Assembly (NCBI RefSeq): GCF_002284565.1
Contig: NZ_NPKI01000021.1
Coordinates: 1-64,000, forward strand
Source of the DNA: Mesorhizobium mediterraneum
Lineage (GTDB): Bacteria; Pseudomonadota; Alphaproteobacteria; Rhizobiales; Rhizobiaceae
Direction of reading: 5' to 3'
DNA length: 64,000 bases
A model generated the notes under the pieces. That model saw only the letters and a program-made list of their open reading frames with translations. It was not told the DNA's origin and made no database searches. Position 1 is the first letter of the stretch, and each line of letters begins with the position of its first letter. A program made the position numbers and the translations under genes. Positions 26,773 through 35,619 of this stretch are shown piece by piece.

Positions 26773-28836
26773 CTACTCTAACAATCCGCTGTTCGATCCG
26801 TGCGGGAGTGTGACGGATCCTGCGGGGCGAATTGTAAAGTCGGAGGCGAGGTCTTGATAAGACAGCACGGCGAGATCAACCCCGTTTCGCGTCAGAAAGC
26901 CGCGGACGAAACGTCGGACATCCATTGACGTCAACAGAATAGGGCGGGTTTGACCCGGTTCTGCGTTCGAAAGGACCTGACGTATCTGTGATAGCATCGC
27001 TTCGCTTTGCCGATCCTCCAGTGCGAGATAGGGGCCTGCATCCGAATCTCGAACCGCGCCACGCATCACATCCTCGCTCTCGCGCTCGACGACCAAGGCG
27101 GACACGATGCCCTCCGTGTTGGCATGGCGGTGGCAGATCTGTCGCTTCAAACCAGAACGGACATATTCCGTCAGCAGGGCAACGTTTTGCTCACGCTCGC
27201 TCCATTCGGCCAATGCCTCCAACACGAGACGGGTGTGGCGGATTGGGATACCTTCCTCCAGGAGGCGGCGCAGAACATCGGCAATCCGAGGAATCGGCGT
27301 CGTGCGTAGCACCTCTTTCACAAGCTCAGAATATTCCTGCTCCATTCGGCCCAGGAAATGTCGGGTCTCTTGGATGCCCACCAATCGCGGTGCGTAGCGG
27401 GTCAACGCTGCATGGGCGCGCAAGGCGAGGAGTTCGCCGGGAGCCCTATGCTCCGTGCCGGCGCCCGTAAGGGCCTTTGCAGGGGTATGTTCAACCGGGA
27501 GTCTGTCCGTTTTCGGCTCACGTCTAAGGGGGACACCGCTCGAGTCGACGTGCGCTACATCGGCTCGGAGCGTCATCTGGTTTGGATCTAAGGCGTCCTG
27601 TTCGACTGGCACGCCCTCGACATCAATCCGGAATTGCGATGCAGGCAGCTGCTCGTCAACCAAGACAGGGATGCGAGGAACGATAATGCCCAGATCGGCT
27701 GTGACCAGGAGCGAAACGCGCCCAATATGTTTTTGCAATTCGGCTTGATCGACCGCCTGCATAAGATCTGGCGCTAGAAAAAATGCGATCGGGAATTCCT
27801 TCGCAGGCGCGGCTTGCTTAGGCTCCGCTGCAGTTCCACCTTTCGCATCGGCAGTGCCGGCGCCCAGCACATCAGCCTTGACAATGCTTACCGCAGCGAA
27901 CACTGCGGCCAGCATCAGAAAGACGGGGAGGGGAAACCCAGGAACGAACCCCATTACAACCAGGACGCCGGCCGCCAGTCGCAAGGCTCGAGTGCTGGCC
28001 GTGAGCTGACTGACCATTTCGGTACCGAGGTTGATCCTCGCCGTCCCAGTCACACGGGTGACGATGGTCGCCGCAGTAATGGAGAGCAGAAGGGCCGGAA
28101 TCTGCGATATCAATGCATCGCCTATCGTCAGCAGAGTATAGTGATGCAGTACCTCGCCGAAGGACATGCCCTTGGAGAGCAGGCCGATCGAAATTCCACC
28201 CAGCATGTTGATGCAGATAACCACCAGCCCGGCGATGGAATCGCCCTTCACAAATTTCATCGCGCCGTCCATCGCGCCATAGAGTTGGCTTTCCTTCTCC
28301 AATTCGGCGCGCCGCCGGCGGGATTCGTTGGCATCGATGTGGCCGTTGCGTAGCTCTGCGTCGACCGCCATTTGCTTGCCCGGCAGAGCATCCAGCGTGA
28401 AACGCGCCGCCACTTCTGCCACCCGTTCGGCACCCTTCGCGAGGACCATGAATTGCACCATGGTGACGACCAGAAATATGACGAAACCCACCACGATATT
28501 GCCTGAAATGACGAAATCGCCAAAAGTATGAATAATGCTGCCGGCCTCCCCCTCGGCCAGGATCAGTCGCGTCGTTGCGACCGTGAGCGCGAGACGGAAT
28601 ACAGTGGAAATCAAAATAACGCCGGGCAAAGAGGAAAAATCAAGTGGAGTACTGACATACAGGGCAACCATCATCAGCAGTATGGCCAACCCCATATTGA
28701 ATCCTATCAGGGCGTCGACCACCACGACCGGGATAGGCATGACCATCATCGCGACAGCCAGAAGCAGCATCAACGCAACCATTAAATCCGGGCTGGCCGG
28801 CGCACGCTTGATGAAGTCACGCAGGACGTTGGCCAT
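26773..28836 (-). CDS. rhcV: T3SS export gate protein RhcV (SctV, FlhA family)
   Basis: 687 residues, usual SctV length. About eight membrane helices fill residues 18-320 (for example DLMVALMLLLAVAMMVMPIP and GVILISTVFRLALTVATTRL), with the conserved FHIPEP-type loop region AERVAEVAARFTLDALPGKQ. The cytoplasmic domain follows (about 360-687). It forms the nonameric ring below the export channel that receives chaperone-effector complexes. Upstream 232 bases separate it from sctD; downstream lies the TPR lipoprotein. It belongs to the nopC-nopA-sctD-rhcV block, which starts with the tts box at 30787. No frame damage is seen. Confidence 0.96.
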   Translation of the reverse strand: MANVLRDFIKRAPASPDLMVALMLLLAVAMMVMPIPVVVVDALIGFNMGLAILLMMVALYVSTPLDFSSLPGVILISTVFRLALTVATTRLILAEGEAGSIIHTFGDFVISGNIVVGFVIFLVVTMVQFMVLAKGAERVAEVAARFTLDALPGKQMAVDAELRNGHIDANESRRRRAELEKESQLYGAMDGAMKFVKGDSIAGLVVICINMLGGISIGLLSKGMSFGEVLHHYTLLTIGDALISQIPALLLSITAATIVTRVTGTARINLGTEMVSQLTASTRALRLAAGVLVVMGFVPGFPLPVFLMLAAVFAAVSIVKADVLGAGTADAKGGTAAEPKQAAPAKEFPIAFFLAPDLMQAVDQAELQKHIGRVSLLVTADLGIIVPRIPVLVDEQLPASQFRIDVEGVPVEQDALDPNQMTLRADVAHVDSSGVPLRREPKTDRLPVEHTPAKALTGAGTEHRAPGELLALRAHAALTRYAPRLVGIQETRHFLGRMEQEYSELVKEVLRTTPIPRIADVLRRLLEEGIPIRHTRLVLEALAEWSEREQNVALLTEYVRSGLKRQICHRHANTEGIVSALVVERESEDVMRGAVRDSDAGPYLALEDRQSEAMLSQIRQVLSNAEPGQTRPILLTSMDVRRFVRGFLTRNGVDLAVLSYQDLASDFTIRPAGSVTLPHGSNSGLLE

Positions 28837-29068
28837 CGAGACACCTTTGCAATCGGTTGAGACTTACTCTGCTGTTACGCCATGAAACGTGGCTTTCGAA
28901 CTCCGAAGGCGCCTCAGCCTTGGCCAGCGCGTGACCCTGCATGAGAGCCACAAGCAGGCGCGAAATGGCTGGGCAGCAAATGTTTCCAACGCAGCCAGCT
29001 TGTCAGCACCGAGCGCGACAGGATGTTTGGCTGGCCATAGAGTGCTGCTTGATGGGGCCTGCGAGCTT

Positions 29069-29959
29069 TCAATATTGGAGAGCAGCAATGCGGCCATTCC
29101 TGCTCAGCAGCACACGGCTGTCCTCAATACGATCGACCACCCATCCATCAGCCAAAATGGCGCCGACAAAATACTTCTCGCTGTCGATGACAATATATGG
29201 TTGGACCCCATGCCACACAGCTTCGACCGCGATTGCGGATGGCGCCTTCTCCTCTTTGATGAGCACTCCGTTCACCAGTGTTAGAGTACCCTTGGTGCGA
29301 CGATCGAACGATTGCTGAAGCTTCTGCCAGCTGATGACCGATTCAGACGTGACGGTGCCTTCGGCGGTCACAACACCCTTTGCCGACCCAATCTTGACGT
29401 CGAGAAGACCCGCTCGATCGACTTCCTCCTGCAGCTCTTGGGCCGCTGCCTCCGTAAGTTCATTGTCAGCGCGGTGACTGATCGTTCTGGACGCGACTTC
29501 AGCCCGAAGTGAATTGGGGCTCGATCCACTTGCATCGCCAAGATAGGAGATCGTGCCTGAAAGCGCGCCGATCCCGAGTGAGCTGATTATGACCATGGCG
29601 AGCACACCGATCGGTAGGCGCGGTATGCCGGTCGAACCAGGCGGCTCTGCATCCTGCACGGACAAAGCAATGGACATCTCGCCTACGAGCAGGACGACAG
29701 GAAGGGGCACAACAACGGACTGGCCTGCGGCGATATTCCGGTTGCCCTCGATACTGAGTCCGGGTGCAAGCGCCTCGAGTTCGATCGACTTGCCAAGAAG
29801 AGTTACACGAAGATGATGCGGTGCCAGTCCTTGCTCGACAAAGACCAAATCGGCATCGAAGCCGCTGCCGATTAAACACGTTTGAAGATCCGTCTTGCCG
29901 GTCAGTCCGCAATAGAGCCCCGAAAGCACTTCGAAACGGAGGGAAACGGCGTCATCCAC
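29069..29959 (-). CDS. T3SS inner-membrane ring protein SctD (y4yQ-like)
   Basis: 296 residues. The N-terminal 90-100 residues look like the cytoplasmic forkhead-associated-like domain of SctD (LRFEVLSGLYCG, PHHLRVTLLG). One membrane helix follows at about 125-148 (GVLAMVIISSLGIGALSG), and then a periplasmic part with a BON-like module (AAQELQEEVDRAGLLDVKIG). It is shorter than YscD (about 420), with fewer periplasmic ring domains. Role: outer of the two inner-membrane rings of the basal body, joining RhcJ and the secretin. Identified mostly from domain order and from its position before rhcV, as y4yQ in NGR234-type clusters. A perfect palindrome at 29984 lies just upstream. Confidence 0.8.
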   Translation of the reverse strand: MDDAVSLRFEVLSGLYCGLTGKTDLQTCLIGSGFDADLVFVEQGLAPHHLRVTLLGKSIELEALAPGLSIEGNRNIAAGQSVVVPLPVVLLVGEMSIALSVQDAEPPGSTGIPRLPIGVLAMVIISSLGIGALSGTISYLGDASGSSPNSLRAEVASRTISHRADNELTEAAAQELQEEVDRAGLLDVKIGSAKGVVTAEGTVTSESVISWQKLQQSFDRRTKGTLTLVNGVLIKEEKAPSAIAVEAVWHGVQPYIVIDSEKYFVGAILADGWVVDRIEDSRVLLSRNGRIAALQY

Positions 29960-29983
29960 AGAGCATCTCTCAAACAGGATAGA

Positions 29984-30009
29984 AGCCGCATGGCAATTGC
30001 CATGCGGCT
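29984..30009. terminator. Perfect 26-bp palindrome between nopA and sctD
   Basis: AGCCGCATGGCAA is followed directly by its exact reverse complement, with no mismatch. As RNA it gives a strong hairpin of up to 11-12 pairs. It lies 66 bases beyond the nopA stop and 25 bases before the sctD start, on the minus strand transcript. It could act as an attenuator or mRNA processing signal that leaves more nopC-nopA mRNA than sctD-rhcV mRNA. It lacks a long U run. Alternatively it may bind a dimeric protein. Confidence 0.55.
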
Positions 30010-30075
30010 CATTTCGGGACTACGTCGCGTCAATAAGGAGACGCGCTAGGGGCAGTCTAAAAGCCGCTTCCGACA

Positions 30076-30318
30076 TTACGAAACGCGTTCGTCGGCGGCC
30101 TTCTTGATGGTCTGGAGATTGGTCGTTAGAGTGCGCAACTGGACACTCCTTTTCGTCGCCTCCAAGCTAACATTGGTTAGTTCCTGCACTTGCGCCTGAA
30201 AAGCAGTAGCATCAGCTCCGCTTGTATTGCCGGGAGTGCCACTGTTAGTTTTATCGGTATTGCCGGCGCTACTGGTATTGGTATTGCCTGATTTTTTATT
30301 ATTATCAACTGCAGCCAT
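30076..30318 (-). CDS. nopA: NopA, T3SS needle/pilus subunit
   Basis: 80 residues from ATG 30318 (MAAVDNNKKSG), which has AAGGA at the right distance; an ATG two codons upstream sits against that Shine-Dalgarno sequence. The N-terminal half is Ser/Thr/Gly/Asn-rich and disordered (SGNTNTSSAGNTDKTNSG). The C-terminal half is an amphipathic helix pair (FQAQVQELTNVSLEATKRSV, LRTLTTNLQTIKK), the pattern of small SctF/needle-like proteins. In other rhizobia NopA is a main part of the surface filament. It is transcribed after nopC from the tts box at 30787. Identity rests on size, helix pattern and position. Confidence 0.8.
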   Translation of the reverse strand: MAAVDNNKKSGNTNTSSAGNTDKTNSGTPGNTSGADATAFQAQVQELTNVSLEATKRSVQLRTLTTNLQTIKKAADERVS

Positions 30319-30390
30319 GATCATTCCTTTTTCTGTTGGAGTTGTGCCGTCAATAACGGCCTGTATGACCTCACGCCGGATTTTCCCGCG

Positions 30391-30735
30391 TCAGGCATCT
30401 TCTGTGTCATCCAAAGCTTCATCGGCCTCAGCCATCGCATCGTTCGCGAATTGGAACGCGAACGATCGCAGGATACTTTGGAAGGCTTCACTTTGTGCTG
30501 CAGACTGTGAGTTGTCTTGAAGTTGATCATTTGAAACGGTCCGGTTATCCGCCCGATCGTTCCCGCCAGCTGGCTTGCCATCATTCCCACCAGCTGGCTT
30601 GCCATCATTGCCACCAGCCGGCTTGCCATCACCAGAATGCTCGGATTTCGAATCCCCATGGCCCTTTCGGATCAAGGAAGTCCCGAGGTTGCCAACTCCA
30701 CTCCCAATTGCTGCTATCATCAGGTACTCCGGCAT
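30391..30735 (-). CDS. nopC: NopC, secreted T3SS protein
   Basis: 114 residues. N-terminal part LMIAAIGSGVGNLGTSLIRK, then three copies of an eight-residue unit GKPAGGND (about residues 37-60), then a helical C-terminus (FQSILRSFAFQFANDAMAEA) ending in an acidic tail. nopC is a small effector-like gene directly before nopA in rhizobial clusters, as here (gap 72 bases). The tts box lies about 52 bases upstream of its ATG, so it is the first gene of the block. The repeats are probably length-variable. Identity is inferred from order and C-terminal pattern; function in the host is unclear. Confidence 0.75.
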   Translation of the reverse strand: MPEYLMIAAIGSGVGNLGTSLIRKGHGDSKSEHSGDGKPAGGNDGKPAGGNDGKPAGGNDRADNRTVSNDQLQDNSQSAAQSEAFQSILRSFAFQFANDAMAEADEALDDTEDA

Positions 30736-30786
30736 TTGCCATTGGCGGCGACGTGTTAAAGGTTAACCTCGATCAAGCTAAGGGCG

Positions 30787-30808
30787 GGAGCTTTCGAGAA
30801 CCTGACGG
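30787..30808 (-). promoter_or_regulatory. tts box upstream of nopC
   Basis: On the minus strand CGTCAGGTTCTCGAAAGCT matches the TtsI-binding consensus (GTCAGCTTNTCGAAAGCTAA) very well, with one change in the left half and changes at the last two bases. It lies 52 bases before nopC and should drive nopC-nopA-sctD-rhcV and the TPR gene. Confidence 0.85.
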
Positions 30809-31253
30809 CTTTTGACAAAAACCGGCCAGCGCAAAAACGTATGCTCTGCAGGATGTTGCTCTCGCATCGAACAGTCGACCACGATCTCGGCTGTTCGGCC
30901 AATCCCGCCGTCCACGCATGCCGCGACCGAATGGCAGCCGCAGCAGCTCGTTTGAATCCTCGATGCTGTGGTGTCGAACAGGAGACACGGTCCACGTGCT
31001 GCATGACCGCAATGACCGTATTCTTGCTGGCTCCACGGGCGCACGCAACGAGCAGGAACTCGGTCTTTGCATCACCATTCTCTCGCCTGCACATCACGGC
31101 CCGGCGCGGTGAGCTCATTGGCTTCGAGAAGGTCGGCGACCGTACGAACATGGGATGGTCTGCCGGCTTTGGGAGGCCGGTGCGGATCCTCTTCTCACCA
31201 TATCGAAAGCTTGAAGCGGTCGGATTTTCTTGCCCTGTTCGTGAGAACTCCCA
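30809..31253. other. Spacer between nopC and the effector candidate
   Basis: No recognised gene. A second imperfect tts-like sequence (TCACCATATCGAAAGCT, about 31199-31215) lies 40 bases before the better one. The remaining frames look like shadows. Confidence 0.4.
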
Positions 31254-31276
31254 TCGTCAGCTAATCGTCAGCCAAG
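31254..31276 (+). promoter_or_regulatory. Candidate degenerate tts box
   Basis: TCGTCAGCTAATCGTCAGCC at 31254-31273, then AAG, matches about 16 of 19 informative positions of the tts consensus; the right half is TCGTCAGCCAA instead of TCGAAAGCTAA. It reads towards the effector candidate, 460 bases away, a longer leader than usual. Confidence 0.5.
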
Positions 31277-31735
31277 CGGTCTATCTAGGCCGGCCGTGCC
31301 TGACCTTCGGATCCAAAGGTCCCGTCTCGACACTTTTTGTAACTATAGATCGAAATGGTTTCCCGCGCGATACGCAACGCACACGCTTCTCTGAAGCAAA
31401 TGTGTGACTTTGTCGGTGGCGAACGAGAGGAGTGACGCCTCAATAAAATCGTCAGGCACGTGTCTAGGAAGGGGAGCTAGCCGAGTTGGTCTGATTTCAT
31501 TCGCTGTTCCTGGAAATCGGCGGACTGAAGCGCTGATAATCTCAGGACATCGATGGCAACGTTGCGAAAGTCCTGTGAGCTCGGGCCAATCTTGGCCTGC
31601 TACTGAGAAGCACTTTGGCGGGAACATTACGCCGTCGCGGGTCTGGCTGACCGTGACGTTAACCGAAAGATGCCGCTGGTCTCGTCAGCCGCCAGCACAA
31701 TAGCAGCACATTCTCGCCTACTACGGAGACGCAAT

Positions 31736-34186
31736 ATGAAGGGCATTGGCCGACCACGGAAATCGCAGGCTGAAACTGGAGCCAGCCGCGCGGGGCGGGC
31801 GAGCAGTTCCCTTTCGCAATCAAGTCTTGCTGCGGGAGAAGGTGGACAGTCATTCGATTCCGTTGTGGAGCAGATGCGCTCTGGGGACGCCGATAGGAGG
31901 CCCTCCTCCCTTCCAGTTGCGCGCGGTCCAGGCGATGCCCGCGAAAGTCTGCCAGGCGCCTCGATTGGCGAAGATCAAATCCTGAACGCACCGCCACGTG
32001 GAGCCGCTGCGCCACCACGCGGAACCGTAGCGCCACGTGGCGCAGCCGCAAGGCGGCGCGGTTCTCCCTCCATGTCTGAGGGCGAAGCCATGGCGCCGGT
32101 CGGTAGCCAACTATCAACCGCGCAGGTGGAAGGCACCAGCTCATCGTCAAATCAAGATATCAGTCCGACACAGCTCAGAATGAACAGTCTTGTTCAACAA
32201 CTGACTGATTGCGAGGCTGCGGCCAGGAAAACCGACGTCCCCGAGGAGGCGGTGGAGCTGATCAGTCGGGTCGTCGATGCAGCCTCAGCAATTCTGGAGT
32301 ACCGCGCTAGCCTGCCTGCGGCTGAGGCGCAGACAATTATGCCAGACGACAAGGTGCGTAGATGTTGCCAGATCGTGTGCGACGCCGCGAATGAAGTAGA
32401 CAAACTTGGCCTGTCGACGATCACGAAATTGGACAAAAAGACCAAGAAAGCGGCAGGTATGGTCGATAAACTCTACTCCTACTCCCAGGCGGACCGGCAG
32501 GAGCTGTTGATTTTAAATGTGGAGAACCACCATACGGCGGCAATTAAGTGGTGGGAAAAAAAGGCATGGCGCTCCGAACGGCAGCGATCCGCCTGCGCTG
32601 CCACCGCTAGCCTATCCAGTGGAACGCCCGTGATGCGGGAAGCCGAGCGGTGCGCACTGCGGCTGCGTGCCGGCTCGGTACTGAGTGTCAGGATCTGGCT
32701 GGTCCGTGAGCGGATCGGTCTTGCGCGGGCCAAGATTGAACTGCGGGCGAGCAGGTTCGAGCCAGATTTGAAGGAACTCCTCGTCGGTCGAAATGGAGTG
32801 GTGCAGCTGATGGCAAGCGCCGTTCAAGAAGCTCTTCGCGCCCTCTCTTTGGCGAAGGGCATAATGGATGATGGCAAAGCACTCAACGCTCATGATTGCG
32901 CGGTTGTAGAAAAAATCATGGAGCGGCTTTCGGATTTTGGATTGGCGTTGCACGAGGTGCATACCAAGCTAAGCCATACCTACCCAGATGCCGGCCTCCC
33001 ATTGAAACTGTTCGAACGGATCGTGGACGATGCATGGATCACTGCGCACGATGCCATGCACTTGTTGAACCTGCAGTCTCCGCCGTCAGCCATCATGGCG
33101 CCACAGGCCCAGGCGGGCGCTGCGATGCCGGCCAGGGCAGGCGCTGCGATACCGGCTGACACTGCTGGTACGGCTGCAGTGTCAGAAGGCACTACAGCGC
33201 GAAGGAAAGGGAAGTCAAAGCATAAGTCGGCAGCTCGCGCCGGGACTTCTGCCGCCGGGCAGCCATCAACACCAGTCGCTGCGAACGCCGGCACAGTGCC
33301 AGCAGCCAAGGTTCTCGCGCGCTCGGATCAAGTTGCGAGTACACAGGTGAGAGCGCAAGAGGTGGCTGCGAGTTCGTCGGGGGCAGGCTCGACAATCGGG
33401 GGCGCCGCGTTGTCAATGGAGGTATTGACGGAGCGGCTCAAACGATTGGACGAACTTTTGCAGTTCGATCTGGCCGGTCAGCAAAGCGTCGTCTCCCAAG
33501 TGCGCCAGATGAAGCCTGAGGAGGCCGGTAAGGTCGTGGACGATGTGGCCCAGTACCTGCGAGCCCAGGCCATTGAGATGCAAACCTGTCTCGCCGGGTT
33601 GCAGGGGCGTAATGTACGCCTGCTACTCACCTCCACCCAGCTACCCAAAGTGCACGAACGCACAGACCAGCTCAAAGGGTTGCTGAACATGGTGCTGGGA
33701 CAGGCCAACGCATTGAATGAAGGAAAAGCCGGCATTACGACTGATTGCATGAAGACCTACGCATTTCCGGCGCAAAAATACCTGGAACATTTGTGCAATG
33801 CCGACGAATTGATGCCGCCGGAGGCACCGGTCGCGCTGCGTGGCGAGCCAGGAAAGCTGTTTGAGATGAAGCTGCAGCCCAAGATGCTGGTCAATGGTGC
33901 GATGCCGAGCCCGATGTGGGTGCACATCCACACGAGTCGCCCCGTCATGGCCAGAAACTTGGAAGGGCTGGCTGATTCCGAATTCACCGCTTGCCACGTT
34001 AAATCCAACGAACAGCGCGGCTACAATCGAGAGCGAGAGGAAGCCGATGCTAGGTCCGGTCGCGAGAAGGTCATAATTCATCGCGGCAAACTCACCCCCG
34101 CTTTCTGTAAGTCCTTGTTGACCTCGGGGCTTGGCCGCCAACCACGCCATTCGCGTGCCGAGCTCCCGTCGGCGCAGGCTGCATGA
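31736..34186 (+). CDS. Candidate T3SS effector, 816 residues
   Basis: Start chosen at 31736 (MKGIGRPRKSQ), after GGAGACGC; an upstream ATG at 31670 lies in spacer-like sequence. The N-terminal 60 residues are Ser/Gly/Arg-rich and flexible, as usual for secreted Nops. Low-complexity parts: PPRGA-type repeats at about 85-107 and Ala/Pro-rich text at about 455-490 (AQAGAAMPARAGAAI). The rest is predicted largely helical, with two similar-sized helical blocks (about 140-450 and 560-790). No signal peptide, membrane helix or catalytic motif is seen. It sits between nopC and nopP inside the T3SS core and has a tts-like box upstream, so secretion is likely; host function is unknown. I cannot assign it to a named Nop. 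Confidence 0.65.
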   Translation: MKGIGRPRKSQAETGASRAGRASSSLSQSSLAAGEGGQSFDSVVEQMRSGDADRRPSSLPVARGPGDARESLPGASIGEDQILNAPPRGAAAPPRGTVAPRGAAARRRGSPSMSEGEAMAPVGSQLSTAQVEGTSSSSNQDISPTQLRMNSLVQQLTDCEAAARKTDVPEEAVELISRVVDAASAILEYRASLPAAEAQTIMPDDKVRRCCQIVCDAANEVDKLGLSTITKLDKKTKKAAGMVDKLYSYSQADRQELLILNVENHHTAAIKWWEKKAWRSERQRSACAATASLSSGTPVMREAERCALRLRAGSVLSVRIWLVRERIGLARAKIELRASRFEPDLKELLVGRNGVVQLMASAVQEALRALSLAKGIMDDGKALNAHDCAVVEKIMERLSDFGLALHEVHTKLSHTYPDAGLPLKLFERIVDDAWITAHDAMHLLNLQSPPSAIMAPQAQAGAAMPARAGAAIPADTAGTAAVSEGTTARRKGKSKHKSAARAGTSAAGQPSTPVAANAGTVPAAKVLARSDQVASTQVRAQEVAASSSGAGSTIGGAALSMEVLTERLKRLDELLQFDLAGQQSVVSQVRQMKPEEAGKVVDDVAQYLRAQAIEMQTCLAGLQGRNVRLLLTSTQLPKVHERTDQLKGLLNMVLGQANALNEGKAGITTDCMKTYAFPAQKYLEHLCNADELMPPEAPVALRGEPGKLFEMKLQPKMLVNGAMPSPMWVHIHTSRPVMARNLEGLADSEFTACHVKSNEQRGYNREREEADARSGREKVIIHRGKLTPAFCKSLLTSGLGRQPRHSRAELPSAQAA

Positions 34187-34680
34187 CAGGGCACGTACTT
34201 TGGGGTCTAGGGCAGAATGCGGCCGGCCACGCTGTGAGTCAGCGAGCATTTCTCCTGGCCAAACCGCGAATGCCGCTGCGCGAGTTGCGGTCCGGCGATT
34301 GGAGTCGATCGGCTACCGTCAGGGCCGATTTGCGATGTCGCGTTACCTGCTGTTGACGTGGCGGCGTATCTTGCCTCCCATCCAACTTATCGCCGAGATC
34401 GCGCCGCCAAGATCGAGGCGGAAGGTCTTCCTGCGAGCGCGGAGCAGGCATAGCCGATCCGATCGGGATCGGCGCATCGCAACGACCCAACGGTGTGGTG
34501 GAGAAAATTGGATTCGGGAGAGCTCGTATCCAAGAGGCGGAGTTCCGGCCCGAATACAATCCGCTCGCAAGCACCCACGATGCGCATCCGCAGTTTATTG
34601 TCTGGGAGATGGGCTGGATTGCTCGGCGGCGCTGGCGCTAAGGCGGGGCTGTCGCCGGACAATTAGCATTCACTGCCAAC
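34187..34680. other. Spacer between effector candidate and nopP
   Basis: Convergent 3' ends. Open frames of about 110 codons on both strands look non-coding (Arg/Pro-rich, without known motifs). May be IS debris. Confidence 0.4.
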
Positions 34681-34710
34681 AGCCTTGCAACCGTCACCAG
34701 TTGCAAGGCT
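34681..34710 (-). terminator. Hairpin terminator after nopP
   Basis: AGCCTTGCAAC (34681-34691) pairs perfectly with GTTGCAAGGCT (34700-34710) across an eight-base loop, 19 bases beyond the nopP stop. No long U tract follows on the minus strand. Confidence 0.65.
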
Positions 34711-34728
34711 CGGCGGCGGGTCGACAAA

Positions 34729-35532
34729 TCACATGAAATCGTCGTCGGACCCGCTATCGCTGCTGTCGCTGTCCTCGGTTTTGTGGAGATAGAGTGGAGG
34801 TTTGCCTGCACGCTGCCACTCACCGGCACTGTTCTTCGTCCATTTGTCGGGATGCTGCGTAGGGTCAAGCACCAGGTCGCCATGATCCACTTCAACAAAC
34901 CCCATCGTCTGCGCGCGCGCTTGTGCTTCCGGATTAGCCGCACGCCAATTCAGCAACGGTCGGTCGCCGTCTATCCGAAGTTGATGCTCCAGCAGAATAT
35001 CGCCCGCATTTTCGACGAGCGGATGGGCGACTTGAAGATCCACTATGGAAGTGACCTCAGTTCGACCAGGAAATTGTTCCCGCCAACTTTCCGATTCGAA
35101 CTCGTTCATGCTGAATCCGCCTTCCATTCTCAGCAGTCCGGCACTCCGGTCTCCCAATTGGTAACTGAAATATCGCGCGTGCTCCGTATCTCGACGGATG
35201 CCATATTGCTGAGCAACGTCCGCGGTGCGCCTGGCTCGTGACGATACGAACTCCGAATACTCTTGAGGATTGTCGGCGATGTGCGTGATTTCATCACCAT
35301 GAAATTGCCTCACCTGTCTCCTGAAGGAAGTCCTGTTGATCTCCACCACAGGAGGTCGGGAATTGAGGGAGTATGCTTGGGGAGCCGCCGATGATGAGGC
35401 GCCGCTACCTTCCGATCCGGATAAGTGCATTCGGGCAAATGTGTCCGCGAACCCTTCGCTTCCTGCATCCGATTGCTCGCCGGCATTGTGCGCGCGGTAA
35501 CTATCGGATGAGCCACCAATTCGACCATACAT
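34729..35532 (-). CDS. nopP: NopP, T3SS effector
   Basis: 267 residues from ATG 35532 (MYGRIGGSSDSYRAHN), the characteristic NopP N-terminus, which carries the secretion signal; nine extra codons upstream are rejected. Middle: SLNSRPPVVEINRTSFRRQV, HIADNPQEYSEFVSSRARRT. The later part (LRMEGGFSMNEF, TSIVDLQVAHPLVENAGDIL, NPEAQARAQTMGFVEVDHGD) has the look of a GNAT-type acetyltransferase fold, seen in other NopP proteins only by distant resemblance. C-terminal acidic/Ser-rich tail. NopP is delivered into legume cells, is phosphorylated there and in soybean is recognised through Rj2. A tts box lies 65 bases upstream (35597-35619). Transcribed alone, away from the rhcU end. Confidence 0.9.
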   Translation of the reverse strand: MYGRIGGSSDSYRAHNAGEQSDAGSEGFADTFARMHLSGSEGSGASSSAAPQAYSLNSRPPVVEINRTSFRRQVRQFHGDEITHIADNPQEYSEFVSSRARRTADVAQQYGIRRDTEHARYFSYQLGDRSAGLLRMEGGFSMNEFESESWREQFPGRTEVTSIVDLQVAHPLVENAGDILLEHQLRIDGDRPLLNWRAANPEAQARAQTMGFVEVDHGDLVLDPTQHPDKWTKNSAGEWQRAGKPPLYLHKTEDSDSSDSGSDDDFM

Positions 35533-35596
35533 GACGATTCGTACTCCTATGTTTCGCAACCGAGCTCAAGTTAGCACGGCTGTTCAACATAGGGCG

Positions 35597-35619
35597 CTTA
35601 GTTGACGACTAGCTGACGA
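35597..35619 (-). promoter_or_regulatory. tts box upstream of nopP
   Basis: Minus strand: TCGTCAGCTAGTCGTCAACT at 35619-35600, then AAG. The left half is perfect; the right half is TCGTCAACTAA for TCGAAAGCTAA. Its variant right half resembles the box at 31254, so the two effector boxes form a subtype apart from those of nopC, nopX and ttsI. Confidence 0.75.

Noticed and set aside
34131..34736. 201-codon plus-strand frame overlapping the effector candidate end
   Set aside because: Starts inside the effector gene in another frame, Arg-rich, without motifs or start signal.
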